From: Clostridium drakei
GTDB taxonomy: Bacteria > Bacillota > Clostridia > Clostridiales > Clostridiaceae
Assembly: GCF_000633595.2 (NCBI RefSeq)
Contig: NZ_JIBU02000012.1
Span: forward strand, 127,574-191,573
Length of the DNA stretch: 64,000 nt
Direction of reading: 5' to 3'
In this document: positions 35,852 to 44,811 of the stretch, piece after piece
How the letters are laid out: each line of letters opens with the position of its first letter
Numbering within the stretch: the stretch's first letter is position 1
Made by a program: the position numbers and the translations under genes
Notes under the pieces: model-generated
Seen by the model: only the letters and a program-made list of their open reading frames with translations
What the model was told of the DNA's origin: nothing
Databases searched by the model: none

Positions 35852-36418
35852 ATGAGCAGATTAGAAGAAATATTAAAGTACAATGAGAATTTTGTAAGTA
35901 ATAATGAATATGAACCATATGTAGTTAGCAAAATTCCAAAAAAGAAAATGGTTGTATTATCTTGCATGGATACTAGATTGACAGAGTTATTACCAAGGGC
36001 TATGAATATAAAAAATGGTGATGCTAAAATAATAAAAGATGCAGGAGCAACAGTTATTCATCCTTTTGGTGGTGTTGCTAGGAGTATAATGGTTGCAATA
36101 TATGAGTTTGGGGCAGAAGATGTCTTTATAGTAGGACATTCTGGCTGTGGAATGAGTAATTTAGATACTAAAAGTCTTATTAATAAAATGATAAATAGAG
36201 GGATAATGGAAGATACTATAGATATATTGAACAATGCAGGTGTTCATGTTGAAGAGTGGCTTCATGGTTTTGAATCAGTGGAAGAATCTATAAAAGAAAG
36301 TGTTAAAATGATAAAAAATCACCCTTTAGTTCCTAAAGATATTAGAGTACATGGATTAATTATGGATTCAGAAACAGGGAAAATAGATGTAGTTATAGAT
36401 GGAGATAAAGAAGATTAG
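35852..36418 (+). CDS. Beta-class carbonic anhydrase
   Basis: A 188-residue zinc enzyme interconverting CO2 and bicarbonate. Zinc ligands are Cys38 (SCMDTR), His96 and Cys99 (GHSGCGM); the catalytic Asp40-Arg42 dyad is present. The short length and missing C-terminal extension resemble the YtiB-type branch of Firmicutes. Single gene with GGGGG before the ATG and its own promoter. It could supply bicarbonate for carboxylases. Confidence 0.92.
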   Translation: MSRLEEILKYNENFVSNNEYEPYVVSKIPKKKMVVLSCMDTRLTELLPRAMNIKNGDAKIIKDAGATVIHPFGGVARSIMVAIYEFGAEDVFIVGHSGCGMSNLDTKSLINKMINRGIMEDTIDILNNAGVHVEEWLHGFESVEESIKESVKMIKNHPLVPKDIRVHGLIMDSETGKIDVVIDGDKED

Positions 36419-36541
36419 ATAATAAGATTTATTTTGTTTTCAAAACCATAAAATTTTATTAAAAGATTATTCATTTTTATTAGCCTAAAATGTGTTATTA
36501 TATGGTGTAGTGAATCTTAGTTATCAAAGGAGAGTTCTAGT

Positions 36542-36733
36542 ATGGTATATACAAACTTCTTGTACAAAAATCGTAATTTAATTTATGTTCTAAATAATAT
36601 TCTAAATTGTACTTTAGTTTTTAAATCTATAGTTACAAATCATTTTAACTTAGTTGTTTTATGTATACTTTTCTTCATTGTTAATTTGTATGCATATAAT
36701 AAAATTAGTGATATGAAACTGCAAGAAGAATAA
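36542..36733 (+). CDS. Small membrane protein, unknown
   Basis: A 63-residue ORF with a good ribosome site (AAGGAG about 9 bases before ATG). Residues 38-58 (FNLVVLCILFFIVNLYAY) are a hydrophobic membrane span, and the first half is moderately hydrophobic. It lies alone, followed by a very long hairpin. I recognise no family. The start signal and hairpin at its end favour a real short gene. Confidence 0.5.
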   Translation: MVYTNFLYKNRNLIYVLNNILNCTLVFKSIVTNHFNLVVLCILFFIVNLYAYNKISDMKLQEE

Positions 36734-36771
36734 AATAAGTTAAGAAAATACATCGATAGTTTATAGATTTT

Positions 36772-36840
36772 TAAGAAGAACCTCTTAGAATTTATATCTA
36801 ATTTAAAAGATTAGGTATAAATTCTAAGAGGTTCTTCTTA
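36772..36840 (+). repeat. Near-perfect long inverted repeat, 31-bp stem
   Basis: The 25 bases at 36772-36796 are exactly inverted at 36816-36840. The loop flank extends the stem by six pairs (36797-36802 with 36810-36815, one T-G pair). No long T-run follows, so this may be a terminator for the small gene, a structured RNA or a degenerate mobile element. Confidence 0.8.
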
Positions 36841-36896
36841 GTTTGCATAATGAATTCAATTAATAAAATAAAAATTATTTTATTGATAAAAATATA

Positions 36897-36947
36897 TTGA
36901 CTTTATATATCACTCTGATATAATCATATATATCAAAGTGATATATA
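36897..36947 (+). promoter_or_regulatory. padR promoter and probable PadR operator
   Basis: TTGACT at 36897-36902, a 16-base spacer, TATAAT at 36919-36924. TATATATCACT (36904-36914) and AGTGATATATA (36937-36947) form a perfect 11-bp inverted repeat straddling the -10 box, as expected for PadR autoregulation. Confidence 0.7.
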
Positions 36948-36988
36948 AAACGATAATATATAAATATAAATTTGGAGGGGAAATTAAT

Positions 36989-37543
36989 TTGGCAAAAATA
37001 AATAAAACTAAATATGCTCTTTTAGGAGTACTTACTTTAAGTTCAGGTTCAGGATATGATATTAAAAAATTTTGCGATTCATCTATAGGACATTTTTGGA
37101 ATGAAAATTATGGACATATATATCCTGTACTAAAAAAGATGGAGGAAGAAGAATTAATAACTAAAAAAGTTGAACAAACAGAAGGAAGACCATCAAAGAA
37201 TATATATTCCATTACAGAAAAGGGTAAGAAGGAATTAGAACAGTGGCTCATTCTTCCTGTTGAGCAGCAACCTGTTAGATCAGAATTTTTACTTAAAATA
37301 TTTTGTTCAAAGGATATACCTGTTAGAAATGTCATTGAAAAGATTGAAAAGATGAGGGAAGATTGCGAAGAGGAACTTAAATTATATTTTAAAATTAAAG
37401 ATATGTTGAATTCATCTAAATTGGATAAAAAGAATTTAGTATTATGGATTAGTACCATCAATTTTGGAATATATGATTGTGAATCGAAATTAAAATGGTG
37501 TGATGAGACTAGAGAAAGTTTAGAAAATATAAAAGATTTGTAA
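36989..37543 (+). CDS. PadR-family transcriptional regulator
   Basis: A 184-residue winged-helix repressor with the N-terminal KYALLGVLTLSSGSGYDIKK motif and the wing segment EGRPSKNIYSITEKGKKELEQWL, plus a C-terminal dimerising helical domain (Vir_C_2-like) from about 100. TTG 36989 lies 8 bases after GGAGGGG. It is followed after 21 bases by a flavoprotein, a VC0807-type membrane protein and a hydrolase. PadR proteins usually sense phenolics or drugs; the ligand here is not known. Confidence 0.9.
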   Translation: MAKINKTKYALLGVLTLSSGSGYDIKKFCDSSIGHFWNENYGHIYPVLKKMEEEELITKKVEQTEGRPSKNIYSITEKGKKELEQWLILPVEQQPVRSEFLLKIFCSKDIPVRNVIEKIEKMREDCEEELKLYFKIKDMLNSSKLDKKNLVLWISTINFGIYDCESKLKWCDETRESLENIKDL

Positions 37544-37564
37544 AGTAAAAGGAGATGTTTTTAT

Positions 37565-38266
37565 ATGAAAATTTTAGCTGTAAATGGAAGTCCAAGAGGA
37601 GAAAAAGGAAATACAGAGGTCATTTTAAAGCCATTTCTTAAAGGGTGTGAGGAAGCTGGTGCGAAAACAGAAATAGTATACCTTAAAGACAAAAATATAG
37701 AGCACTGCAGTGGATGTTTTACTTGTTGGACAAAAACTCCAGGAAAGTGCATTCATAAGGATGATATGGAAGAATTGCTTGGAAAAGTATTAGAAGCTGA
37801 CATAATAGTTTATGCTACTCCATTATACTATTTTACTGTAACAGGGATAATGAAAGATTTTATGGATCGTATGCTGCCATTAAATAATAGAGAAATTGTT
37901 AAAAAAGGTGAGAACTATACACATCCTAAGCGTTTTGGAAAATCACCTGCTAAGAGTGTATTGATTTCGAATTGTGGTTTCCCTGGACAATATAATTTTT
38001 CAGGTTTAGTTGAAACATTTAAAGTTATGACAAAAGGGAATTTATTAGGTACTATTTTATGTGCACAAGGAGGAATACTTGGCGCTGTTAATAGTAACGA
38101 TATGTTAAAAAAGATGTATGCTGAATTTTTTTCAGCACTAAAAAGTGCAGGGAAAGAAGTGGCGAATTATGGATATATAAAATCAGAAACTCAAGCTGTA
38201 CTTGATAAGGATGTTATTGATCCTGAAGCTTATGTGAAAAATGCAAATCAAGTGAGTTTTAGTTAA
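37565..38266 (+). CDS. NAD(P)H-dependent FMN reductase / iron-sulfur-flavoprotein-like
   Basis: A 233-residue flavodoxin-fold protein. The phosphate loop NGSPRGEKGNTEVIL at residues 7-21 binds FMN. CSGCFTCWTKTPGKC at about residues 45-60 contains closely spaced cysteines similar to iron-sulfur flavoproteins, although the classic CX2CX2CX4-7C spacing is only approximate. ATPLYYFTVTGIMKDFMDR follows, as in family members. Probably reduces quinones, nitro compounds or related electrophiles. It lies directly behind padR in an operon-like order. Confidence 0.85.
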   Translation: MKILAVNGSPRGEKGNTEVILKPFLKGCEEAGAKTEIVYLKDKNIEHCSGCFTCWTKTPGKCIHKDDMEELLGKVLEADIIVYATPLYYFTVTGIMKDFMDRMLPLNNREIVKKGENYTHPKRFGKSPAKSVLISNCGFPGQYNFSGLVETFKVMTKGNLLGTILCAQGGILGAVNSNDMLKKMYAEFFSALKSAGKEVANYGYIKSETQAVLDKDVIDPEAYVKNANQVSFS

Positions 38267-38370
38267 ATTTATACAAGAAAAGATAGCTTTTTATAATGCT
38301 TTGAAAAAGGTAGAGTATAGGAGTAGGTAATTATTTAACAAAAATTTGGAGATATAAGGAGAAAATAATT

Positions 38371-38982
38371 ATGGAAAAGTCAGTTAGAAATAACTCAATA
38401 TTAAGCAAAGTATTTAATAGAGATTTTATTGTAAGTGCTATTATTCCTATTATAATATTCTCAGTTTTTGATAAAATGGGAATGACTCTTAAAGGAGTAA
38501 TTTTATCTGGAGTATGGAGTATAGGCGTGGTTTTTATTAATTTCATTAACGAGCATCAAATTAATGCACTTGCATCAATGGCAGCAGTTTTTTCTGGAAT
38601 TGGATTAATAGGTACTATTATTTCAAAAAATCCAACATTTTATTTTATATCTCCTATAGCTCAAAATACATTAATTGCTGTAGTTCTACTTGGTTCATTG
38701 TTTTTTGAAAGATCATTAATTCAAATAGTAGCAGAACAAAGTTTTTTAAAAAATGCTTCAAAAGAATTTAAAGAGAGACCAAAATACAAGACTAATTGGA
38801 AAATACTTACTACTTCATGGGGGATTTTAAATATAACTGAAGCTGTTTTAAAAATTATACTTTTAAATATAGTATCTATGAGCTCATACTATGCAATAAG
38901 TACTGTTTGCGGCAATATATTAGATTCCTTTCTTTTAATATTTAGTATTTTCTTTTCTAAATGGTATTTAAAAAAGAAATAG
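38371..38982 (+). CDS. VC0807-like membrane protein
   Basis: A 203-residue integral membrane protein with about six hydrophobic segments (IIPIIIFSVFDKMG, VILSGVWSIGVVFINF, IAQNTLIAVVLLGSLFF). The layout FNRDFIVSAIIPI at the start and FKERPKYKTNWKILTTSWG near residue 135 match the VC0807 family, a widespread group of unknown function. A ribosome site (AAGGAG) is upstream of the ATG. It lies 11 bases before the hydrolase gene. Function is unknown. Confidence 0.72.
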   Translation: MEKSVRNNSILSKVFNRDFIVSAIIPIIIFSVFDKMGMTLKGVILSGVWSIGVVFINFINEHQINALASMAAVFSGIGLIGTIISKNPTFYFISPIAQNTLIAVVLLGSLFFERSLIQIVAEQSFLKNASKEFKERPKYKTNWKILTTSWGILNITEAVLKIILLNIVSMSSYYAISTVCGNILDSFLLIFSIFFSKWYLKKK

Positions 38983-38993
38983 GAGGGTTAGTT

Positions 38994-40193
38994 ATGAAAA
39001 AATTTTTTAAAGATAGTCAATTTTCATTTCAAGCATTGAGACTTTTAGGAGAAGCTGCATGGGGAGCAGCAGACATAGGAGAGGTATTAAATACAGTGGA
39101 CAAAATAGAGGATGGAAATTTTGAAAGCTGGTGTTTAGAATGGGCTAAAACTGCAGAAAGAATAGAGAAATTTGCAAAAAAGTGTTATTTAGATGGAAAT
39201 ATGGTTAGTGCTGAAGAAGCTTACTTACGTGCTTCAAATTATTATAGAACAGCAGAGTTTTATTTGGATAAAAATTTAGAAGCTAAAAGAAGTCTAAAAC
39301 TTTATGACAAGAATTTAGAATGCTTTTCTTTTGTGATGAAATTTAATAAGCCTGTTATTGAACCTGTAAGAATACCTTATGAAGGAACTAGCTTACCCGG
39401 ACATTTTTATAAGGTTGTTGGAAATATGCCTAGAGCAACATTGATTGCAATGACTGGATTTGATGGTACAAAAGAGGAAATGTATGGTTTAGGTATGGCT
39501 GCAGTAAAGCGAGGAATAAATTGCATTGCAATTGAGGGACCTGGACAAGGTGAGGTCATACGTAAACAAAACCTTGTATTTAGACTAGACTATGGAAATG
39601 TAATAACACCAGTTGTAGATTACCTTGTTTCAAGAAAAGAAGTTGATTCAAATACTATTTTACTTTTAGGTGAAAGTTTTGGTGGTTATTTAGCTCCTAG
39701 AGCAGCAGCTTTTGAAAACAGACTAGCAGCTTGCATTGCTAATACTGGAGTTTTTGACTTTATGGGGTTTAGAAGACCTAAGGGTATGAAAAGAGGAGAA
39801 TTCTTCAAACAAATTCGTGACAATTTTAAGGATACCAATATTGAATTAAGAAAAATTATGGAAACTAATACTGAAATGATGTGGGCGTTAACACATGGAA
39901 TGTATGTTTTTGGTGTGAAAAGTCCTGCTGAATTTATGATACAATGTGAAAATTATTGGCTGCAAGATATATGCGATAAAATTAAATGTCCTACTCTTAT
40001 TGTAGATGGGGAAAATGAGAATATGTTTCCAGAACAAGCAAAACAACTTTATGATTTGCTTACTTGCCCAAAGGAATATATGATGTTTACTTCAGAAGAA
40101 GGTGCAGAAGCACACTGTCAGGTTGGAGCTAAACATATATCTAATGAGCGTATTTTTAATTGGGTAGAAAATGTAGTTTTAGCTCATAAGTAG
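38994..40193 (+). CDS. Alpha/beta hydrolase, FrsA-like (C-C or ester hydrolase)
   Basis: A 399-residue cytoplasmic protein with a helical N-terminal half (WCLEWAKTAERIEKFAKKC) and a C-terminal alpha/beta hydrolase fold. The nucleophile elbow GESFGGYLAPRAAAFE carries the catalytic serine near residue 225. VDGENENMFPEQAKQLYDLL supplies the acid region, and GAEAHCQVGA the likely His. Helical-cap hydrolases of this kind include 2,6-dihydropseudooxynicotine hydrolase and FrsA. ATG 38994 with AGGAGG 7 bases upstream. It is last in the padR group, suggesting the substrate or product is related to the PadR ligand. Confidence 0.82.
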   Translation: MKKFFKDSQFSFQALRLLGEAAWGAADIGEVLNTVDKIEDGNFESWCLEWAKTAERIEKFAKKCYLDGNMVSAEEAYLRASNYYRTAEFYLDKNLEAKRSLKLYDKNLECFSFVMKFNKPVIEPVRIPYEGTSLPGHFYKVVGNMPRATLIAMTGFDGTKEEMYGLGMAAVKRGINCIAIEGPGQGEVIRKQNLVFRLDYGNVITPVVDYLVSRKEVDSNTILLLGESFGGYLAPRAAAFENRLAACIANTGVFDFMGFRRPKGMKRGEFFKQIRDNFKDTNIELRKIMETNTEMMWALTHGMYVFGVKSPAEFMIQCENYWLQDICDKIKCPTLIVDGENENMFPEQAKQLYDLLTCPKEYMMFTSEEGAEAHCQVGAKHISNERIFNWVENVVLAHK

Positions 40194-40299
40194 TATTTAT
40201 ATCTTTAAGATTATTATAGGCATTTTAGTTACTTTTTAAAAAATAAAGGAGATCGAGTTTTTATGTAGAAGTTATAACTAAGAGGGGATGAGGAAAATC

Positions 40300-40641
40300 A
40301 TGGATAAATATAATATATCATTGGGGACTTTAGTTGAAGTAAAACATATTGACTCAGAAGCCGATAAAAAGAATCATGGAGTAAGGCTTTATGTTGTGGC
40401 ACATCATAAAGATGCAAAAGGAATACCTATATACTCATTAGGGCTAAAAGGAGAAACTAATGCTTTAAAAATGTATAATGGATATTATGAGGAAAATTTA
40501 AAAGTTATTGATAAAATATCTGTTGAGTTAACTAAAGATGAAATAAATGATATAGTTCAATGGGGAGATACTTGCGAGGAAGAAGGATGGCTAATTGATA
40601 AGGAAGTAGAGCTAAAAGATAGATTAAGTAAAATTATTTAG
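40300..40641 (+). CDS. Hypothetical small soluble protein
   Basis: A 113-residue protein with no signal peptide or membrane segment. SLGTLVEVKHIDSEADKKNH and RLYVVAHHKDAKGIPIYSLG suggest a small beta-rich domain, followed by acidic helices. ATG 40300 is preceded by GAGGA; an in-frame ATG at 40288 abuts the AGAGGGG site. I recognise no family. A near-perfect terminator follows, so it is a single-gene unit or the end of the hydrolase operon. Confidence 0.6.
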   Translation: MDKYNISLGTLVEVKHIDSEADKKNHGVRLYVVAHHKDAKGIPIYSLGLKGETNALKMYNGYYEENLKVIDKISVELTKDEINDIVQWGDTCEEEGWLIDKEVELKDRLSKII

Positions 40642-40660
40642 TTCGAAAAATTTCTGTATT

Positions 40661-40703
40661 AAGAAAAACTGCTGACAAAAATGTTTTGTCAGCAGTTTTT
40701 CTT
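40661..40703. terminator. Strong bidirectional terminator
   Basis: A perfect 20-bp stem (40661-40680 with 40684-40703) with a three-base loop. The arms carry A- and T-rich ends, so it can serve both the plus-strand gene and the convergent MarR gene. Confidence 0.85.
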
Positions 40704-40708
40704 CTAAG

Positions 40709-41725
40709 TTATCTAAATTTATCATGGTAGCTTTCTAATATTTCGTGAATCTTTTCAATGTAGGTTTCTACCATATCATTTTTAAGTTTTTTATTAATCA
40801 AATATAAGCAATTATTTATTGTGTTTAAAGTTTTTTCTTCTGTATCTTTCAAATAATCATTAATAATTAGTCTATGATTATTTAGTTTAAAATCTTCTAT
40901 TAAGGTTTGTTCTCCCTTAGAATTTATGAAAAGATAAAGAGAGTTTTTTACTGCTGCTTTTTCTTTATAAATAAGGTCTTTAGTATATAAATTTTTTACA
41001 ATTAAACTTGCGGTTGAAGGAGACCAGAAGGCTAGAGAACTTAATGCTCTAGACGTAACTCCAGGAAAAGCTTCAATTATCCATAAGGCTCTTAATTGAG
41101 GGTAGGTTAAATTTAAATTTTTTAATAAGAGCCTATGATCATGTTCCATATGTAAAATAAATATTCTTAAAGTGTTATAAAAAAACACAAGTTTTTTTAA
41201 TTTTTTAGTGTCATTTTCGGAAAAATCAGTGTAATCCACTTTTAAACTTAGTGAATTAATTTTGTCTACATATTGGAAAACATAATCTTTACCAGCTTTA
41301 ATAACTATATCTTTATAAAATTCTACAATATAATCTAGTTCTTCTTCAGAAAACAAATTCATTAAATCAAAGAGATGAAAATTCTTAGATTTATTTTGCT
41401 TATTTATATTAATATATTTTTCCCCTTCTTCAGTAACATTTAATTTATAAACCTTTTTATTTACTGAATCTTCTTTTATAACTAATTTTTTGTCAACTAG
41501 AATTTTTAAAATATTAGTTACTGTAGGACATGTCCAATAGCCTATAGTTGCAATCTTTCCTAGGGATATTCCAGGAAAGGCTTTTAATATCCATAAAATT
41601 CTTAGTTGAGGCAGTGTTATTCCAGTTTGTTCTACAACAGAACTATAATTATATTCTATATTTAAAAAGCAATACCTGGATAAATTATAGAATGTATGTA
41701 TATCAAGTGATTTTCTATTTTTCAA
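40709..41725 (-). CDS. Tandem MarR-type regulator (two fused winged-helix domains)
   Basis: A 338-residue protein made of two consecutive MarR-like units (about 1-165 and 170-338). The DNA-reading segments are similar: LPQLRILWILKAFPGISLGK in unit 1 and YPQLRALWIIEAFPGVTSRA in unit 2, each followed by a YWTCPTVTN / FWSPSTASL recognition helix. A dimer of a two-in-one MarR chain would mimic a MarR dimer. I start at TTG 41725, 7 bases after GGAGGG; the ATG at 41740 overlaps this site. It is divergent from the hydrogenase-related operon, with matching palindromes between, and probably controls it. Confidence 0.82.
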   Translation of the reverse strand: MKNRKSLDIHTFYNLSRYCFLNIEYNYSSVVEQTGITLPQLRILWILKAFPGISLGKIATIGYWTCPTVTNILKILVDKKLVIKEDSVNKKVYKLNVTEEGEKYININKQNKSKNFHLFDLMNLFSEEELDYIVEFYKDIVIKAGKDYVFQYVDKINSLSLKVDYTDFSENDTKKLKKLVFFYNTLRIFILHMEHDHRLLLKNLNLTYPQLRALWIIEAFPGVTSRALSSLAFWSPSTASLIVKNLYTKDLIYKEKAAVKNSLYLFINSKGEQTLIEDFKLNNHRLIINDYLKDTEEKTLNTINNCLYLINKKLKNDMVETYIEKIHEILESYHDKFR

Positions 41726-41852
41726 TGTGAAGCCCTCCATAGTACAAGTTAAACATTTTAAGTTTTTACTTTTACAAGATGTAGTATTAAGTAAAAGTCA
41801 AATATATTGTATTTTCGACAATAAAGTGATATGATAGATTTCGTGTCGCATT

Positions 41853-41870
41853 CTAATATTCGAATACTAA
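41853..41870. promoter_or_regulatory. Candidate MarR operator 1
   Basis: CTAATATTCGAATACTAA, an 18-base near-palindrome centred on TATTCGAATA. It lies in the divergent region between the tandem-MarR gene and the membrane complex operon. Confidence 0.6.
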
Positions 41871-41932
41871 CTATATTAAAAATTTGACATAATTAAATTC
41901 TAATACAAAAAATAAAAAAGTACATAGTTATT

Positions 41933-41950
41933 TTAATATTCGAGTGCTAA
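41933..41950. promoter_or_regulatory. Candidate MarR operator 2
   Basis: TTAATATTCGAGTGCTAA matches operator 1 at 15 of 18 positions and starts exactly 80 bases after it, placing both on the same face of the helix if DNA is about 10-10.5 bp per turn. It sits just before the first gene of the complex. Confidence 0.55.
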
Positions 41951-41979
41951 TTATAATAAGAAAAGGAGTGAAAAGTATT

Positions 41980-43764
41980 TTGTTACCAACATTTTTTTGT
42001 AATGGTGTTATGAATGATCCAATTTCTATATTTTTTGCAATTATAATTTTTGTAGTTTTTGCACCTATTTTTATATATTCAATAGGTTATACTGCAGAAT
42101 ATAAAGGTAAGTATTCAGTTAAATATAATTTTATGTTAATGCTCTTATTTGCAGCATCAATGTTATGTGTAGTACTAGCACGAGATAGCATTACTTTTAT
42201 TGTATTTTGGGAAGTTATGAGTGCTGTATCATTTTTTCTTGTTGTTTATGAGTATAAAAATAAGGAAAATATAAGGTCAGGAATAATGTATTTTATAATG
42301 ACACATATTAGTGGGTTATTCCTAATGATTATGTTTGCATTTTTATATAAATATACAGGCAGCATAAGCTTTGATAAGTTTTATCAGTTATCAAATAGCT
42401 TTACAATAAATCAAAAATATATAATTTTCACTTTTGCTATTTTAGGTTTTGGTGCAAAAGCAGGACTTCTACCACTTCACGGATGGCTGCCAAAAGCTCA
42501 TCCTAGTGCGACCTCCAATGCTTCAGCTCTTATGTCAGGGGTTATGCTTAAGGTTGCTATTTACGGATTAATAAGAGTAACTTTTACATTTATTAAAGTA
42601 CTTCCTTTAAAAGCAGCTCTTTTATTAGTACTTTTAGGAGCAGTAACTGCAATTTTTTCAGTATTGAATGCATTAGTTCAAAAGGATATTAAAAAACTGC
42701 TTGCTTATTCCAGTGCTGAAAATATAGGAATAATAATTTCAACTTTAGGACTTTCTTTAGTATTTTACAATTTGAATTTAAATTCATTTGCCAATCTAAC
42801 TTTAATTGCAGCTTTATTTCATATATTCAATCATGCTATTTTTAAAAGTCTGCTTTTTGCTAGTGCAGGTAGTGTTTTATATTCTACAGGAACAAAGAAT
42901 ATGAACGAGCTAGGGGGGCTTTATAAGAAAATGAAATTTGCAGCCATATGTGCTTTTATTGGTACTGCAGCTATTTCAGCAATTCCTCCTTTAAATGGTT
43001 TTGCCAGTGAAATTTTAATATTTAAGTGCTTTATAATTGGAACTGCTTCAATTAAAGGTACATGGACTGCTTTAATCATTATAGGTAGCGGACTTATTAT
43101 AGCACTAACTAGTGGAGTTACATTATATGCATCTGTTAAGAGCTTTGGAATAACTTATCTTGGAGCACCGAGAAGTGAAAAAGCAATAAATGCACATAAA
43201 ATTCCACTATCAATGAATATTGGGCTTGGAATTTTAGCTTTACTATGTATAATTTCAGGAGTATTTTCACCTTTTATAATTAATTTAATATCAAAGGTTT
43301 CAAATTCAATTTTAAATACAAATTTACCTTTGATAAATAGTGAAATAAATAATGAAATAATAATCGTATCCTGTATTTTTGTAATTATAACAGCTATTTT
43401 AGCTTTAATATCAAAAGTATTAAATAACAAAAAAGCTACAGTAATAAAAGAAACTTGGGGATGCGGCTTTAATAATGTAAAGTCTAATATGCAGTATAGT
43501 GCAAATGGACTAAGCCAGCCATCAACAAGAATCTTTGGAAAAATAGTTGGATATGAGAAAGAAGTGAAAAATGGTTATTCAATATTATTAAAGGACAAGG
43601 TACTAGATAACATAGAAAAATACATTTATGGATCAGTAGTTAAGGTTGTTTATTATATATCATTACGTGTTACCAAAATTCATTTTGGAAAGATACAAGT
43701 ATATGTATCATATATTTTTGTTTCACTTTTAGTTACAGTTTTACTTGTTAACATGTTTATATGA
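41980..43764 (+). CDS. NuoL/HyfB-type antiporter subunit of an Ehr-like complex
   Basis: Membrane subunit of 594 residues with about 14 hydrophobic segments. FGAKAGLLPLHGWLPKAHPSATSNASALMSG contains the conserved Lys and His of the antiporter-like proton channel, and the VQKDIKKLLAYSSAENIGII helix block is typical of HyfB/NuoL/MrpD. It is shorter than HyfB of E. coli. TTG 41980 follows GGAG by 11 bases; a GTG at 41968 is too near. It starts the six-gene operon and should carry protons or sodium coupled to redox. Confidence 0.87.
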   Translation: MLPTFFCNGVMNDPISIFFAIIIFVVFAPIFIYSIGYTAEYKGKYSVKYNFMLMLLFAASMLCVVLARDSITFIVFWEVMSAVSFFLVVYEYKNKENIRSGIMYFIMTHISGLFLMIMFAFLYKYTGSISFDKFYQLSNSFTINQKYIIFTFAILGFGAKAGLLPLHGWLPKAHPSATSNASALMSGVMLKVAIYGLIRVTFTFIKVLPLKAALLLVLLGAVTAIFSVLNALVQKDIKKLLAYSSAENIGIIISTLGLSLVFYNLNLNSFANLTLIAALFHIFNHAIFKSLLFASAGSVLYSTGTKNMNELGGLYKKMKFAAICAFIGTAAISAIPPLNGFASEILIFKCFIIGTASIKGTWTALIIIGSGLIIALTSGVTLYASVKSFGITYLGAPRSEKAINAHKIPLSMNIGLGILALLCIISGVFSPFIINLISKVSNSILNTNLPLINSEINNEIIIVSCIFVIITAILALISKVLNNKKATVIKETWGCGFNNVKSNMQYSANGLSQPSTRIFGKIVGYEKEVKNGYSILLKDKVLDNIEKYIYGSVVKVVYYISLRVTKIHFGKIQVYVSYIFVSLLVTVLLVNMFI

Positions 43765-43798
43765 TGGCAGCATTCATTGATTTAAGGAGGTAAAAATC

Positions 43799-44728
43799 TT
43801 GAAGTACATAGCAATTAATTTTTTACAAAGTATGCTTCTTATTATAGTAACTCCTCTTTTTATGGGTATTCTTAAAAAATTCAAGGCTATTTTAAGAGGA
43901 TATAAGGGAAGTAGTATTTTTCAAGTATATTATGATTACCAAAAGTTGTTTAGCAAAGAAAGGATAAGGAGTAGTCATAGTAGTTTTATAACACAAATAG
44001 GACCTATATTAAGTTTAGCGGCTGCTATAACTGCTGTTTTTATGATTCCTACTTTTTTCAGCAGTGGACAAACATACTTAGGAAGTTTATTTCTTATTAT
44101 TTTTATGATGTCAGTTATAAAATTTTTAAATACATTAATAGGATTAGATTGTGCCAGTACCTTTGGAGGAATGGGGACAAGCAGGGAGCTTTTCCTGTCA
44201 ATGCTTGCAGAGCCAGTAATGTTTCTTACTATTATGTTTTTATATTTTGAAAATAAATCCTTTAATATTTTCACTATATCCTTCAATAATAGTGCAGGAG
44301 CTTTTTATGGTATAGGACATATTTTAGCTGCAATTTCATTTTTTATATTGTTACTCACGGAAAATGCAAGACTTCCTATAGATAACCCGGAAACTCATCT
44401 AGAGCTTACTATGATACATGAAGCAATGATATTAGATTTATCAGGAACGGATTTAGCTTTTGTAGAAATGGCTTCACAAATTAAACTAATGATATTTTTA
44501 ACCATTTTTATAAATCTTTTTATGCCCTTTGGAGCAGCAACAACACTAGGTGTGGTTACTATATTAAAAGCTGCTGCAGTTTTCTTTATAAAGATTCTAG
44601 TTATTTTATTTGGTATTTCTATTATTGAAATTTCAATGACAAAATCAAGATTGTTTAGAGTTCCAGAACTTTTATCGGCAGCATTAGCTATTGCTATTGC
44701 AGCTATATCTTTAAACTACTTTTTATAA
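43799..44728 (+). CDS. NuoH/HyfC-type membrane subunit
   Basis: A 309-residue protein with about eight hydrophobic segments. It has the N-terminal LKKFKAILRGYKGSSIFQVYYDYQKL and the conserved acidic loop ENARLPIDNPETHLELTMIHEAM, the hallmark of HyfC/HycD/NuoH, which connects the peripheral arm to the proton-pumping arm. TTG start at 43799 with AAGGAGG 8 bases upstream. The conserved acidic residues in PETHLELTMIHE are intact, so the coupling subunit looks functional. Confidence 0.92.
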   Translation: MKYIAINFLQSMLLIIVTPLFMGILKKFKAILRGYKGSSIFQVYYDYQKLFSKERIRSSHSSFITQIGPILSLAAAITAVFMIPTFFSSGQTYLGSLFLIIFMMSVIKFLNTLIGLDCASTFGGMGTSRELFLSMLAEPVMFLTIMFLYFENKSFNIFTISFNNSAGAFYGIGHILAAISFFILLLTENARLPIDNPETHLELTMIHEAMILDLSGTDLAFVEMASQIKLMIFLTIFINLFMPFGAATTLGVVTILKAAAVFFIKILVILFGISIIEISMTKSRLFRVPELLSAALAIAIAAISLNYFL

Positions 44729-44811
44729 TTAACTCAACTTAAAGTGTAGTGGAAGTTTGGATATTAAGTCGAAATTTTGTATGTGCGAAATTTAAGTAGG
44801 TAAAATAAAGG

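Noticed and set aside
40251-40266. AAAGGAG followed by ATG in the spacer after the hydrolase gene
   Set aside because: The ATG is followed at once by TAG, so no peptide is made.
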